Part shown: piece after piece, positions 1 through 12,062 of the stretch
How positions within the stretch are numbered: the first letter of the stretch is position 1
How the letters are laid out: each line of letters starts with the position of its first letter
From: Panicum virgatum
Lineage: Eukaryota; Streptophyta; Magnoliopsida; Poales; Poaceae
Direction: 5' to 3'
Length of the DNA: 64,000 nucleotides
Assembly: GCF_016808335.1 (NCBI RefSeq)
Contig: NC_053139.1
Location: 39,986,464-40,050,463, forward strand
Notes under the pieces: model-generated
Told to the model about the DNA's origin: nothing
Seen by the model: the letters and a program-made list of their open reading frames with translations, nothing else
Databases searched by the model: none
Made by a program: the position numbers and the translations under genes

Positions 1-249
1 ATCAAAGAAAGAGCACGCTGATGCCACATGATGAGCAGTTGGACAGGACATAGTAGGCGACAACGGCAGCGGCGGCGCTCATGACGGCAAGCGTAATGCA
101 CCGGAGCACGCGAATCACAACAGCTTCAGAGAATCAAAGAGTTATATGCTGACCTTGTTAGGTTTCGCGGGCCTGAGCAGATGTCCAACGGGCTTTAGCA
201 GGCAAAACCGGTTGCTCTACAATACTATAGACGGATTTGGTGCCACTGG

Positions 250-1790
250 GGGTTCCGCCTGTCAGTGGCACCGAGTCCCTCTGCAGTACTGCAGAGGAGG
301 TTGGTCCTAGCAGGCTGTCCCACTACTTCACACTGCAATTGTCCAGAAGATTTTTTTTGGAGCGGGCCAAGTGGGCTTATGGGTAGGCTCACGGCACTTC
401 CTCCTGTGTTCTCTCCAGGGCATGTGCTTCATGACGCCTATCAGTTATCACACACCTGCAGTGTCCCCTTCCTTGATGACCCGACCAATTTTTTTCCCCT
501 GATGACACTCGCAATCTTTGTCAATAATATTGCTGTAACTTGCAATGATCATGGCTAGTGGGCCGCATGGCTTTCTTGTGTTCCAAACGAAGTTTGAAAT
601 ACATAATAGATGCTATGCATGTAAAGACTACAATATATTGTGATATCCAGTTTCTGGCTTGCTTCTACCACCTATAAATTCCTGGGTGAGCTTTCGTTGC
701 TAGCATGTAGTAGGTGGCAAAGCAATTTAGACAATTGCGAAATTGGGGATGGTTGCCCATGCATAATTAAATCATGGAAAGTCATGGTAAAAAGTTCAAT
801 GCGATATTTGAGGAAACCAATTTAGCCTTTTTTACACAATGCAATCATTGCAGAAAGCTGCTGGTAGAAGACCTACCATTTCACTATTTGGCATGTCTTT
901 ATCCGGAAGCCATATTGGACAACAATGGTGCATAATAGTTGAAATGGGCATATTAGCATATTGGCCATGGATACAACTCGTAGCGATTTGTTATTAGTGG
1001 GATTCTTTTGTGTGAGATCTATAAACTAAACTTGTATGCTCGATGGCATCACGCTGAACGCCGGCAAAAACCTTGATCGCTGCAGGGGAGGCTGGTGCTT
1101 GGCTGGAGCCTGCGAGCTATCCTTTCTATCCATCCCACTCCCTGGGAATTAGTTGAGTTCAGTTTGGGTCGCATTCGTCTATTTCGCGGGTGCGAATGTA
1201 ATCGTTATAAAAGTAGGGTGTGCGGCATGAGTTCAAAGAGTATTTAACCCCTCCTTTTTCTTAATAAAATGAGGTTGAAGTTCTTCTGTGTTTTTTTAAT
1301 TAAATAGTGGAGGTGACATTTGTTATTTACATTTGAGTATTTATACGTAAAAAATATGGCATAATCAAACTAATAGATTGGCAAAGTTTGCAGTCTAAGC
1401 CTTTGCCGAGCAACATTTATTTTTTCCCTCTTATTTAGTATTAAATTAATCAAGCACATATTCTAATATTCTTCAGATATCTCGTTAAGGACATAACAAT
1501 ACTTTCAACACTTTATTCCGTATAACTTCTTGCAGCGCTTCTACTTTTGGATTCCTTACCCCATTTGGCTCGCGTTTCACCATCGTTTGGTGCAATGGTG
1601 CATGAAGGATCTTATTATGCAACTTAGTTCCATAACACGCTCCTTTCTATTGCCATCAAACTTTTATCTTGTGTTTGACCATCGAAGTGATTTTTTGGGC
1701 GGCAGCTTCTTCACCTGCACACGTTGGGTTCTTGTTATTGTCGAAGACGTAGGTAGAAATTTACCCCAGCCCATCACTGATACATGTGTG
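250..1790 (-). pseudogene. Decayed tandem copy of the 3' half of the SHOU4-like gene
   Basis: This stretch aligns by eye with 3250-4380, the last intron and flanking exons of the intact SHOU4-like gene. Shared landmarks in the same order are the segment around 530-600 (compare 3430-3490, both containing GCTTTCTTGTGTTC), the GATATTTGAGGAAACCAAT block at about 803 (compare 3682), and the GCATGAAGGATCTTA block at about 1601 (compare 4205). The last-exon equivalent (about 420-560) has lost its reading frame. The splice donor following the third-exon equivalent is destroyed: GGGTAAGATCC in the intact gene reads ATAATAAGATCC here. No exon 1 or exon 2 equivalent was recognised. It is best read as an old partial tandem duplication that is no longer coding. 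Confidence 0.7.
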
Positions 1791-3169
1791 TTTCTTGGCC
1801 CAGCTGATATACCGCAACCCATATGTCTTTGGGCCAGCCCACACAACCTCATTACACACTGACGAGAGGATATGGCTGGCTATGCCCTATGCATCGCGCG
1901 CTACAAACCACCTTCACCTGGCTCACCGCTCACCGCAGAACAGGCGCTGGTTCCACGACGGATGCCATTCCTGCTATAGTAGCCACTAGTTTCTCATGAC
2001 CGTCAGACCGTACTGGATCATAGATTTTGCAGTTTTGCCTCCTTAAATAAAACGGTAGAGAAGCCATGCATGGGTTCGCCTCCTTCGAAACTCCTCTACC
2101 ACTCACGACCAAACTGGGAAACCAATCTGGGAGACCGTTGATTAGACAAAAGCCTTCAGCCCTGCAATTATCCTAAATATTATGAGAAACTTTTTTACTT
2201 GACACTAGAAGATAACTTGATTCCGTTCTGGACCCTGAATCTTTTTTCCTGCCATACATGACTCCAAATTTAATTTTTATTCCTCACACGACACTATCGT
2301 CTATTTTATCTCACATTGCTGTTAACTTCCCTTGAGCCTATGTCACAATCTACCAAAACGGACGAAATTGGACTCTCTCCAGTTCGTTCCGCTCCCATCG
2401 TCTCTCTTCTACGGGGGCCGCGCGCGCCCAGCGCGGCAGTTCCCATGCCGCCCACACGCTACGCCGCGGCAACAGATGAAACAAGTGGTAAATGTTTGTC
2501 ACATCAGTGTAGGTCTTCCGGATCAAATAAATTCAAGCAGCAATTACATGTTTACAGCAAGGCGCTGCCCTTTATTAAAACGGAGATAAACTCGCTCGTG
2601 AGAATCACACACTTATTCTCATTAGCACAAATTATACTTTAACCAAATATGATCTCTCTAGGATGATGAAGACAAATAGACAACGGATTTCTTTTTTCTT
2701 CTTTGATGTCCTGTTGTTTTATATATACTAAGTATATATACTAACATAAATTACTACAAATTGTACAATGAAAAATCTCATTTAACTACATATAGAAATT
2801 GGAAATAAAAAGGCTCAAATCTAAAGCCTATTCCAATCTGGGGGAAATATTTGCAAAAACAAAAATGATCAGGCTAGATTGTGAAAGATGTGTTTTTTTT
2901 AAAACTTAAAAGAAGTGTGGCACAGCACAATAACATCAAGCCTTTGCCGACAAACAATTGGGTAGTCCTCTTAAGAAGAAACAAAAAGAAATCACAACTA
3001 TACTACCGGCAAGCCTACAAATATGATTTTAATTTACATCGTTTCATTCCCGTCAACTACGCAAGTAGTAAACTTTTTTTTACCAGAAATCCTAAATGGA
3101 GAGGTACTAAAAAAACATCCTCTTCCCCCAACAGCTCGTGTATTCTACATCAGTGTATATGTTTAGAGT
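1791..3169. other. Intergenic, no gene seen
   Basis: AT-rich spacer between the decayed copy and the 3' end of the SHOU4-like gene. The ORFs here are short, overlapping and without recognisable domains. A small GC-richer patch lies at about 2400-2470. I see no RNA gene or complete transposable element. Confidence 0.5.
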
Positions 3170-5854
3170 TCAGACCATATATACAGCCACATCAGGGTCT
3201 TCGTTCCCAATTAGTATAAGCCCCTCGACAAGGACAGGGAACATGGCCCGCATTGGCTGGCAGCTGGTGGTGACCGCACCGGCTGGTGCATCGACGATGT
3301 CATAGCCATGGTGCTTCTTCAGGACACCGATCACACTTGTTGTGTCTCCCTCTCTGATGAACCTACAGTTTTTGTTGTAGCAGTCTTTGTGAACAATAAA
3401 AATTGTAATTGAACTGCGGAAACCAGCCAATGCAACGATCATGACTTGTGGCTGCATAGCTTTCTTGTGTTCTGAACATGAGTTTGAAATGTAGCACTGA
3501 CATTATGCATGTAAAGTCTTACAAGATTACTATGTTATCTAACTCCCGTATTCTATCATAATTCCTGGTTGAGCTTTCATTATTAGTTTATAATAGGCTA
3601 CATGCTATGTGGACCATTGCAAAACTTAGATTGATGCTCCGCTGTCTTAAGTTGTGGCAAATCAGTATACAAAGTTCAGTGAGATATTTGAGGAAACCAA
3701 TATATATTATAGTCCTTTATTAATGATGGCTCATATTGGTTTGCTATTTGGCAACTAAGAGGCGGATTAAAATCATAGTTGTTGAAAATGATGAAAACCA
3801 AAACATGGATAGCATTTAGAGTGATTTGGTATGTGAAATATTTCAACTTTCGTTGCTAATTTTGTTTCAGTACTCCACTGAGTCGACATGTTTTTTTTAC
3901 ACATGAACACTTGCTAGTAAACAATATTACCTAGAGGTTAGCAAATTGTGGCATAGTTAATAACCCAAGAGACTAGCAAAGCTCGCAGCATATATAAGCC
4001 AATGTCAAGCATAATTTATCTTTTCTCTTTTAATTATTGTTATTATAATGAATTGGATTTCCTAACATTCTTCACTCTTCAGTACCTCATTCTAGACTCA
4101 ACAATGCTCTAACACTTTTTTATGTGAAAATCACTTATATCGCTTTCATATTAGTTGTGATCTAACCATGACCTTTGGATTCCTGCCCCCACATTTTTAT
4201 TGATGCATGAAGGATCTTACCCTTCCTTGGCGCGCACAGCGCCATCGCAGGACAAGCCGTTGCTTGCCATCCAATTCTTCAGGTTCAACGACGACGCGCC
4301 ACTCCCGTCACCGTCAGAGCTGATCGCTCTCAGTTTGATCATCGGAGTGATTTTGGCACCCTCGCCGGCGCGCACATAGAACCTCTTCCCGGAGTTCCTG
4401 TCAGAGATGTAGAAGTTTGCCACCCGTGCCTGCCAAAGCGATGCCAATCAGCTGGACTGAATGGAAGACTGGCGTGTCAAGTCTGAACGTACGGTGGCAG
4501 TGGCAGCCAGTAAGCAGAGCCTGACCTCGGAGTGTCTCAGCTGCCACCGACGGCGGCAGCAGTAGCCGGTCCATCGACGGCGCTCGAACAGCTGAACGGA
4601 CGTGAACACGCACCGGGCGGCGCCGGCGTGGAAGGAGGCGGTGATCGGGTGGCGGCCGCAGGTCACTTGCTGCAGGAGCAGGCTCGGCGGTCAGCCGGTG
4701 ACGTTAGAACAGAGCATGTCAAATACTTGAACAGATTTTAGTTTGCAGCCATTGCTTTGGACCTTGGAGGAAGGAAGAATGACAAGTTAGCGACGCATTG
4801 CTTTGGTGAAGCAAAAGTGGTTAGGTTCCTCAATCGAAGCCATTGACCACTACATGCGACTCATCAGTTTTGACATTCTCTGACGCATAAACAAGTTGAA
4901 GCAACAATTTGGACCAACCAAAAAAAATGTAAAGAATGCATATAAGGACACATCACAAGATCTTAGCCACGTTCCCAGCGGCAGTTTTTTAAGTTGGCAT
5001 GCATGGACCGTGGATGAACATGGATGCAATGCAATTGCCATTTGTCAGTGACGTGAGAGAGCAGAGTTGTACTACTGCGTGAGTTAGCAGGTTTTGGTAA
5101 GGATGAAGCTAGGAAGGAAAGACAATGGCTGATTGATTTTGGTGAGGAGATTGATTGATCGGATCGAAAGAGAGCTCACCCCGGTGATCTTGACGAGCTC
5201 GCCGATGGGTATGTCCCCGTGGCCGTCGAACACCGTGTCGGGGAACCGCCGGAAGAACCGCTCGGCCTCGGCGCCCTTCCTCCACGCGTTCGACGCGAGC
5301 ACCGCGCCGACGGCGGCCACCGCGCCGCCCGCCGCGGCGAGGACCTCCCACCGCCGCCACGACACGAGGCAGAACGCCCCGGCGCCGAGCGCGGCCGCGG
5401 CCGCCACGGCCACCAGCACGTAGCACGCGAGCGGGACGCCGAGCCGGGCCCTCCCGCGCGCCGCGCTGCCGCCCGCGGATTCCGCCGCCGCCGCCTCCTT
5501 CCCGGCGCCGCCGCGCCTCCAGCTGCCCTTCCTCGAGGACCCGCGCCCCGGGGACGGGGCCTGGGACGGGGACGGGGACGGCCCGACGAGGAGCCCCGAG
5601 TGCGAGAGCTGCGACAGCGGGCCGGACGCCGGCGACGGCGACGGGCGGGGCAGCGGGCCGGAGCTCCGGCGCGAGGACGCCGGCGACGGCGCCTGCGACG
5701 CGGCGATGTCGAACATCCGGCCGAGCTCGCCCGAGCGCACCGGGTCCCCGCCCGTGTACGGCGGCGTGGCGGCCGACCCCACCGACAGCCGCCGCTCCCG
5801 CCGCCTGTCCGGCGCCGGGCCGGACACGTACATCCCGCTCCCAATCTGATGCAT
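3170..5854 (-). CDS. SHOU4-like plasma-membrane protein (At1g16860/At1g78880 family), four exons
   Basis: The exons I infer are 5854-5180, 4669-4526, 4429-4221 and 3362-3170. All have GT-AG borders and consistent phases (0, 0, 2), giving 406 aa. The first in-frame ATG follows an upstream stop. Residues 1-50 carry the family signature (GMYVSGPAP, then YTGGDPVRSGELGRMFDI). A Ser/Pro-rich stretch follows, then two hydrophobic segments at about 140-164 and 170-188. The C-terminal half has GHGDIPIGELVKITG, VTCGRHPI, NFYISDRNSG and a final block ending NEDPDVAVYMV. Relatives were once labelled ubiquitin-protease C19-related. In Arabidopsis, SHOU4 proteins restrain exocytosis of cellulose synthase complexes; that role here is inferred from family membership. 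Length is somewhat below the roughly 470 aa of the Arabidopsis proteins. A decayed partial duplicate lies downstream. Confidence 0.85.
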
Positions 5855-6340
5855 CGGCCCTCCGAAAGAAACCGCGGCACGATCTAGCTAGCTGGCTGGC
5901 CCCAAGAAGTGGAAGAAGCAGCAGCAGCGAGAGGAAGAGGAGGAGTCCACTCCCCGTCACGGCGTGATGCGAGGCTACCTATGGCTGCCGCTTTAGGGCG
6001 CTGCGTGGTGTCGTGATCATCTTATCAAGAACAGAGTAGGGAGCACTTCACTGAACAGAGCACAGTGCGGCTCCGAGCCGGGAGAGGAATTCCCCGTTGC
6101 TTGGTCGCGAATTCATCCGAGGTCGGCGCGGCGCAGCGCGGCTGGGCGCCATCGGACCTGACCAAACGTTTCGGAACAGGTCCTGCCAGCATTTGAATAC
6201 GGCCGGAAGTGGCGGTGAAACTGAGGGGGAGCCCGCCACCCGGCGCCCAGCTCGCCGCCCGCGCGTGCCAGGACGTGGCGCGGTGGCGCACGCTGCGCCC
6301 AGGTCATTGCTCATCAAGAATTTTTATTAACTACGGTTTC
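5855..6340. other. 5' flank of the SHOU4-like gene
   Basis: Sequence upstream of the minus-strand start codon, expected to hold the 5' UTR and promoter. It is GC-rich near the gene and shows no convincing TATA box at the usual distance. The several ORFs of 60-90 aa on both strands have compositional bias only and are not called. Confidence 0.4.
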
Positions 6341-7560
6341 GGTCGCTGTCAATTCGGGGACAGGGGCGGAGGGCCTGTTATGGCCCGGTATGGCGCGCGC
6401 CATACCTAAAGCCCAAACAAATTTTTCATACCCCCGCATTTACGGGCCCAGCCCATGTATCCGAGAGGCAAAAGCGAGCGGCTGGCGTCCGACTCCCCGA
6501 GCTCCCTGTCCCCTCCGAAGCCTGGCCGCACGCCCGTGCCCGTCGTCCGCCTCCGCCCTCCGCCACTCCGCGTCTCCACGTCTCCGCCCCGGCCCCCGGC
6601 GCCCTCTCGTGTCTCGTCGACGTCGCCCCAGCAGCCGGCGCCCCCTCGTCGACCTCGCCACCTCGGGACTCGGCGTTGCCGCGTCGGCGACCCTGCGCGC
6701 AGGCTGCGCCGGTGCGCACTCCCCTCCGAACCCTAGCCGCACGCCCGCGCCTGTCGTCCGCCTCCGCCACTCCGCCCCGGCCCCCGGCGCCCTCTCGTCG
6801 ACCTCGCCCCGGCGGCCGGCGCGGCGGCGCCCCCTCGTCGACCTCGCCGCCTCGGGCCTCGGCGACCCCGCGCGGCCGCGCGCAGGCTGCGCTGCGCCCG
6901 CTGCCGGCCGGCCCCTCGGCGACCCCGCGCGGCCGCGCGCAGGCTGCGCCGGTGCGCCCGCTGCCGGCCGGCCCCTCGTCGACCCCGCGCACTCCGCACG
7001 CGGCCGCCGTTCTTGCAGCCAGTAGCCCCGTTCAGGAGTGGGTGAGTTGGTGGGCGGGGTTCGATCTGAACAAGGCTTGGGGTTCTTGCTAGGGGCGCCC
7101 GGTTGGTCAGCTCGCAGAAGAAGCTGAGCTGGTTGGGCGTGGAGGCTCTGATTGACTTTTGAGGTGCCGGGGGTAGAAAGGTTGCCTCTTGCTTGCTGGT
7201 TTCTTGGCTCTGCAACTACGGAGCTTGCTGATTTTCCTCCAGAATTTGTGGCGCTCCGTCCTGACCTTGCCAAGATTGGACCTTTGGGGCTGCTTGCTCA
7301 CTGTTTGCCTTGCTGGAGAATCTTGGGAGCCTCTGTTCCTCCGCCACACCTAAATTTTTTGTTGTCCTCCGCCACTGTTCGGGGATGCGACTTTGGCGCA
7401 AATTCCTCTGGAAGCGACGCCAAATCAAATCCACGAATTGCTCAAGATACAGCAAAACTGCCGGGGAAACGCAGCGATCTTTACTGCTACATCTCTCGCG
7501 AGAAGTAGGCTTGTTGAAAAAAAAAACTGATTTTTTCTCTCTGCACCGTCTCTATCCTCT
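6341..7560. repeat. GC-rich low-complexity block with a 57-60 bp tandem repeat
   Basis: Between about 6540 and 7020 the sequence is extremely C/G-rich and open in several frames on both strands, so the long ORFs here are compositional. A unit beginning GGCGACCCCGCGCGGCCGCG at 6861 recurs at 6918 and again, diverged, at 6978. The segment 7030-7560 is less GC-biased and carries an open frame of about 118 codons (7152-7508) that resembles no family I know. The block begins near a GGGGCGGAGGGCC motif (6364), a style common at ends of grass DNA transposons, but no matching right end was found. Confidence 0.4.
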
Positions 7561-7609
7561 CTGGGCAGAACCGTGGTGTGTTTTCCAAAAAAAAAAAACC
7601 GTGGCCGCC

Positions 7610-9420
7610 GTAGCAAGATCCGGCCGGCGGCGTTCGGGAGCGCCATGGGACGGCGACGCGTGAGCACTCGCGCAAATTGCACGCCCCCGACGCTGCGGCC
7701 GACAGTTAGGCCGGGGGCGGACACGTGGCCGCACGGGACGGGGCCCGGCGAGCGGGGCGGACGGCGGAGATGGGCCGGGGGGGGGGGGGAACGGGAATGT
7801 GAGGCTCTCCGCACTCGTCACTCTCTAAATTCACTCTCTAAAAGGAATATTCCTGCCTAGTCATCAAGATTCTCCTCTCTATATTCAGTTTTGCTGCACT
7901 CGTTCACTCTCTATATCTCCACTCTATACCAACTACCAGCAGATGGGCCCACACGTCAGATTTTTTTACTCCCCTCGGCACCCTCTCTCTCCCCCCTCCC
8001 CGTTCTGCCTCTCTCTCTCTCTCCGGCTCCCGCAGGCACGCCGCCCCCTCCCCAGCGCCTCCCTTCCCCGCCGGCGGAGGGCCCTACGCCGGCGGAGGCC
8101 ATGGCCGCGCGGTGCGCGCGGCGGCTTCCTCGAGCTCCCGCCCGCCCCCCATGGCGGGCCTCCTGCTCCGGCCCGCAGGGAGGCACGCGCCGCGCGGGGC
8201 GGGGCGGGGCTGGGTGCGCACTGCAGCCACGGCCCCTGCTCCTCCTCGGCCGGCCGTGGCGGCGTGGCGAGCCGGGCTGGGCGCGCGCTGCGGCTGCACC
8301 GGCCCTCGCGGAACCATGGCGGAGGAGGTGGTGGGAGCGAGCAGGGGGCGCGGAGCGTCGCGGCCGGGCGGGAGGCAGCGGTGCGTGGGCGGGAGGCGGA
8401 GCCGTGGCAGCGAGGCACTCCGCGGCGCGGCGTCCGGCGGCGGGGAGCTCCGGCCTCCCCCTGCGCCCCTCCCTCCCTCTCCCTCCCTGGCGAGCTCCCC
8501 CTCGAGCTCGCCTGCTTGGACGGCACGGCTCGAGCTCGGCGGCCCGGCTCAAGCTCGGCGGCCCGGCGGCACGGCGGCCATGGCCCGGCTCGAGCTCGGC
8601 GCCCGCCGGCGAGGCAGCAGCGGGCGGGCAGCCCTCCTCTGCTCTGCTCCTCGACGCGGCGTCCGGCGGAGGGGAGCTCCGGCCTCCCCCTGCGCCCCTC
8701 CTCCGGCGGCGGGGAGCTCCGGCCTCCCCCTGCGCACGAGGCAGCGGCCGCGGCGAGCGTGCGGGACGGCGGCCGCGCCTCCCCTGCTTGGCCGGCGAGC
8801 CGCGCGTTCCCTGCTCCCGCTCGGCTCGTGGTGGTGGCGGCGGACGGGACGGCGGCGGCGCGCTCTCGAGCTCCGCCTTGGGGCCATGCTCGGCGAACGG
8901 ACGGCGGCGAACGGGGTCGAGCTCGGCCGCGAGCCCCTCCTCCTCGGCCTCCTCGCCGCGCTGGCGGCCGAGCTCCGCCGCTCCCTCCTCCCCCCCTCCC
9001 CTGCTCGCACGGGAGCTCGAGCACCTCCTCGGCTCCGGGCGGGGCCGCCGCGACCCACCCCCCAACTCCCCTCCTGTACCCCCCCCCCTCCCTCCCTCCC
9101 CTGCTCACTGCCTTGGGTGGGCGCCGAGCTCGCCGCCCCGTCCCCCCGCGCGGGCGAGCTCGCCGCTGCAGCGGCCCGCAGGTGAGCGAGCAGCGCCGCC
9201 GTGGCGAGCTCCGCTCCGCCGTGGTGCGGGCGAGCCCCGCGCGGGCGAGCTCGGCGTGGCGGAGCGGCCGCGGCGGCGGTGGCGGCCATGGGCGAGCGCG
9301 GGAGGGATGCTCGGGAGCAACGGACGGAGGCGGGCCCCACGCCACGTCGCCGGTAGAGAGCGGCCGCGGCCGCGCCAGCTTTGGCGCGCGGGAATCCCGC
9401 CGCAACGATGCAGATCGGTT
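7610..9420. other. Very GC-rich block with spurious long ORFs; possibly a transposon interior
   Basis: About 1.8 kb dominated by GAGCTC, CGGCGG and GGGAGCTCCGGCC words. Frames of 350-510 codons are open on both strands at once, which indicates lack of A/T rather than coding. The encoded chains are Ala/Arg/Pro/Ser runs without domains. The motif GAGGCTCTCCGCA at about 7801 and its inverted relative TGCGGAGAGCCTGAG at about 9497, each accompanied by CTCTCTAAA words, could be remnants of terminal inverted repeats of a MULE-like element. I could not define exact ends or a target duplication. Confidence 0.4.
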
Positions 9421-9619
9421 TAGAGAGCGCCGCTGCAGCACTTTTTTGCGGTAAAAGGCTCTCTAAAACGTGTAGAGAGCGACATACAGATCCCACTGCG
9501 GAGAGCCTGAGCGCGGCCGGGTCCCGTGACGGGACGTTTTGTCGTTTTCGGGGATCACATGTGACTCGCGGGGCCGCCGGAGCACCGGATCCGACGGGAC
9601 CGACGGACAAACAAGTAGG

Positions 9620-10789
9620 ACTGAGTGCGTTTGGTTAAAGAGCTAAACTCATATTTATACTATAAAAGTTAAAATAATTAAAAAATTCTCACTAAAATTA
9701 AGCCCACCATATCCCTCACGGAGGTCCCACTTGTCAGGTCCAGAGGTTTGACGAAAATGGGTGAAGTCTCATTTTTTGATAGAAGAAAAATATTTTCGCC
9801 CAAAAAACTTATTTTTCTCACTAAAAGTTTTAGCATACCCGCATTTTACTTTTCTTTATTTGATATGACAGGCCCGGAGCATACATGGCAAAAATTTCGG
9901 CCGAACCACCCCGCATGGAAGGCCAATCAATTCCCACATTCACATAAATGTGAGGAACGAAAAATATATTTGGAAGGAAAATATCTTTTGTTTCTTTCCT
10001 TTGCTTATCTCCTTATGGACACACACGGTTTATTTTTTTCTTACTTATGTACATGCACAAGGATTGTGTTTGAAAGGAAAAAAACATTTTTTCCTTTCTT
10101 TTCTTATGCACACGCACACGATTTATTCTTTTCTTTCCTTATTATGCACACACACAGGATTTCTTTCGAGCGTAGCTTTTTTGGAACGACTTGTGCCTCC
10201 ATTGTCCATGCCACCAGCGCCATTGTCCCAGCCACCAGTGTCCACGCCTCTCCACCAGCACCTTAGGAAACTGGCACCCTTGTCCACCGCCGGCGCACAC
10301 GTCTCCTTATCTTCATTTGTCCCTGCCACCGGCGTCCAGTCCTCTCCGCCGGTGCCCATTTTTATTTTGGACACCGTTGCCCCTATCCATCGGCGCTCAT
10401 CGATCTGCTGACCACTGGCGTCCATATTGTTTGTCGCAAATAAAGGTAACATTCTTCACTCCATTTGAATGTTGTGTTTCCCCTGGTCGCCGGCATCCCC
10501 GCGTTCTTTCAGTTTGTTCTAACATCGCACATTACATGGTCATCATGATTAGGGCCTTTTATTTCTATCCATGGAGGTCACCCTGTGCGCCCCTGATGCG
10601 CTTCTCGCTACCGTATCGATGAAAGGGGATCGAGCTCTTTGTTGAGACTGCTAGAGGTAAGATATTGTTCTCATTCAACTTTTGATACATTTGTTTGTTT
10701 TAATATGATGATTATAGTGAACCATGTATTTTTAGATGTCCATGTTAATAAAGATCCATGATACATGATCAGTTGAATATTTTTCTTAG
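9620..10789. other. AT-rich spacer with imperfect pyrimidine-rich repeats, then a putative untranslated exon
   Basis: From about 10018 to 10170 a unit of roughly 60 bp (ATGCACACACACGG-like, followed by a TTTATTTTTTTCTTA-like run) recurs about three times with much divergence. Around 10200-10400 there is a (CCACCGGCGTCC)-like imperfect repeat. A good splice donor (CTAGAG|GTAAGA) at about 10656 and an acceptor (TTTCTTAG|CA) just before 10790 suggest that 10400-10655 is an untranslated leader exon of the fragment that follows. Confidence 0.35.
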
Positions 10790-11059
10790 CAATGGATGGC
10801 CGTCGACCATGTAGAAATATTGATCGAGAAGATCAGTTTGACTCAGATTTATGGGAACTAGATGATCCGATGCATGGAGTCGAAGGTATATTTTTTCAAA
10901 CTGGCTTATGAAAATGTATTCTTACATGATATAAATGATAACTAATTAATAATGATATGATTTATTATTTGATAGAGAATGATTTAGATCAAATGAACCC
11001 AGAGGATCCTAGAACAGAGAATATGGAAGACGATGAAGCACGTGTATTTCATGTTAGAG
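10790..11059 (+). pseudogene. Two-exon fragment of an unrecognised (probably TE-derived) acidic protein
   Basis: Exon A runs from the acceptor before 10790 to 10885, with its ATG at 10792. Exon B is 10976-11059. Borders are GT-AG, and exon A ends in phase 1, which exon B completes exactly. This frame match is the main evidence that this was once a real gene. The joined frame codes for about 59 residues rich in Asp, Glu and Asn. It starts MDGRRPCRNIDREDQ and contains DDEARVFHVRG before another donor (G|GTGTGC). No downstream exon continues it, so the gene is truncated. I do not recognise the family. Short acidic openings of this kind occur in transposon-borne grass genes, but that is an inference. 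Confidence 0.35.
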
Positions 11060-11460
11060 GTGTGCTTCTCATTCAAGAAATTACTCGACTACTACTATTA
11101 TTTACTATACAAAAAATATTATATATAGAGATGTCTTGGAATCATGAGATATGTTTGTGCTACAGTTTTCTATAAAGGTGATGTGTAACAACATGCATTT
11201 ATATCGAAATATTTTCAAATGTTAGAATTCATAATGATTGAATATATGTATAGTGTATACGTTTAAACATACTTGGCGCACTGGAATCTGCAGTTTCATA
11301 TGAGTCTTTGGATTAGTTTATATTAGAAGATTAGATGAGATTGGATTGCTATGATATATTAGTAAATAAATTTAAATTTTAGTAGTTGTTTGATGCAATT
11401 CAATTATTTTTAAATACCTTTCTTTAAATACATGCATATGGCACGTGCAACTCCACTAGT

Positions 11461-11725
11461 CACAACAAAAAGAATTTTAACATTTAGAAATATTAAATAA
11501 AGTCTAATTATAAAACTAATTGCAGAACTCTGGGACTAAACTGCAAGACAAATTTAATGAGGTATATTAATCTATAATTAGCGAATGGTTACTATAGCAT
11601 TACTATAGCAAATCATGAATTAGTTAAGCTCATTAGATTCTTCTCGCTAATTAGCACTTATCTATCAAAAAATTATAAACAGATTTTATTTGATACTCCT
11701 AAATGTTAAAATTCTTTTTAATGTG
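11461..11725. mobile_element. MITE of a family widespread in grasses
   Basis: The ends are imperfect inverted repeats of about 27 bp: AAAAAGAATTTTAACATTTAG at 11468 on the left and its complement CTAAATGTTAAAATTCTTTTT at 11700-11720. The interior has the phrases CTAATTATAAAACTAATTGC and GCTCATTAGATTC that mark a very common grass MITE. Two diverged relatives lie in the first intron of the GDSL gene. It codes for nothing. I could not fix a target duplication, and the outermost left end may be missing. Confidence 0.6.
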
Positions 11726-11901
11726 ATAGGGGCTAAAAAAAGCTACTGAAAACAAATAGCACCTCAGCTTCGTGATCAGATTGATTCGCAAAGGGTGCAG
11801 TAGCTTGGTTCTACTAGAAATTAAAGAACCTACCTTTCGGTTCGAATCAAACATCACGTTCAAAATATTTAAATCCATCAAAGCATGTTTGATGGATCTA
11901 A

Positions 11902-12054
11902 GGGCGGAGCCAGCATGGGGTAGGGGGGCTCAAGACCCCCCCCCCCCCCCCGAAACTCCATTGGAGGCAAAGGAGAAGGAAGAGGAGGAGAGAGGGGAAA
12001 GAAGGAAGAAGAAGAGGAAGGATCCCCCTTGGTGCTGGGGTTAGCTCTGCCACT
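11902..12054. mobile_element. Short hAT-like element with GGCGGAGCC/GCTCTGCC ends
   Basis: 153 bp with terminal inverted similarity (GGGCGGAGCCAGC on the left, GTTAGCTCTGCCACT on the right). It is flanked by near-identical 8-bp direct repeats (GGATCTAA and GGGTCTAA). The interior contains a C run and a purine-rich tract. A second copy is at 13950-14099, and a longer element with related ends is at 59331-60115. An 8-bp duplication fits the hAT superfamily. Confidence 0.5.
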
Positions 12055-12062
12055 GGGTCTAA

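Noticed and set aside
5109..5960. 283-codon frame overlapping SHOU4-like exon 1
   Set aside because: Alternative frame of a GC-rich exon. The family motifs lie in the other frame.
7891..9454. Frames of 500 codons on both strands
   Set aside because: All frames are open because A/T-rich stop codons are rare in this GC-rich block. Products are Arg/Ala/Pro/Ser runs without domains.
11426..11460. Possible Helitron 3' end (GGCACGTGC...CTAGT)
   Set aside because: The CCACTAGTCACAAC segment is better explained as the outer end of the adjoining MITE, whose right side has a matching CCCTATCACATT inverse.
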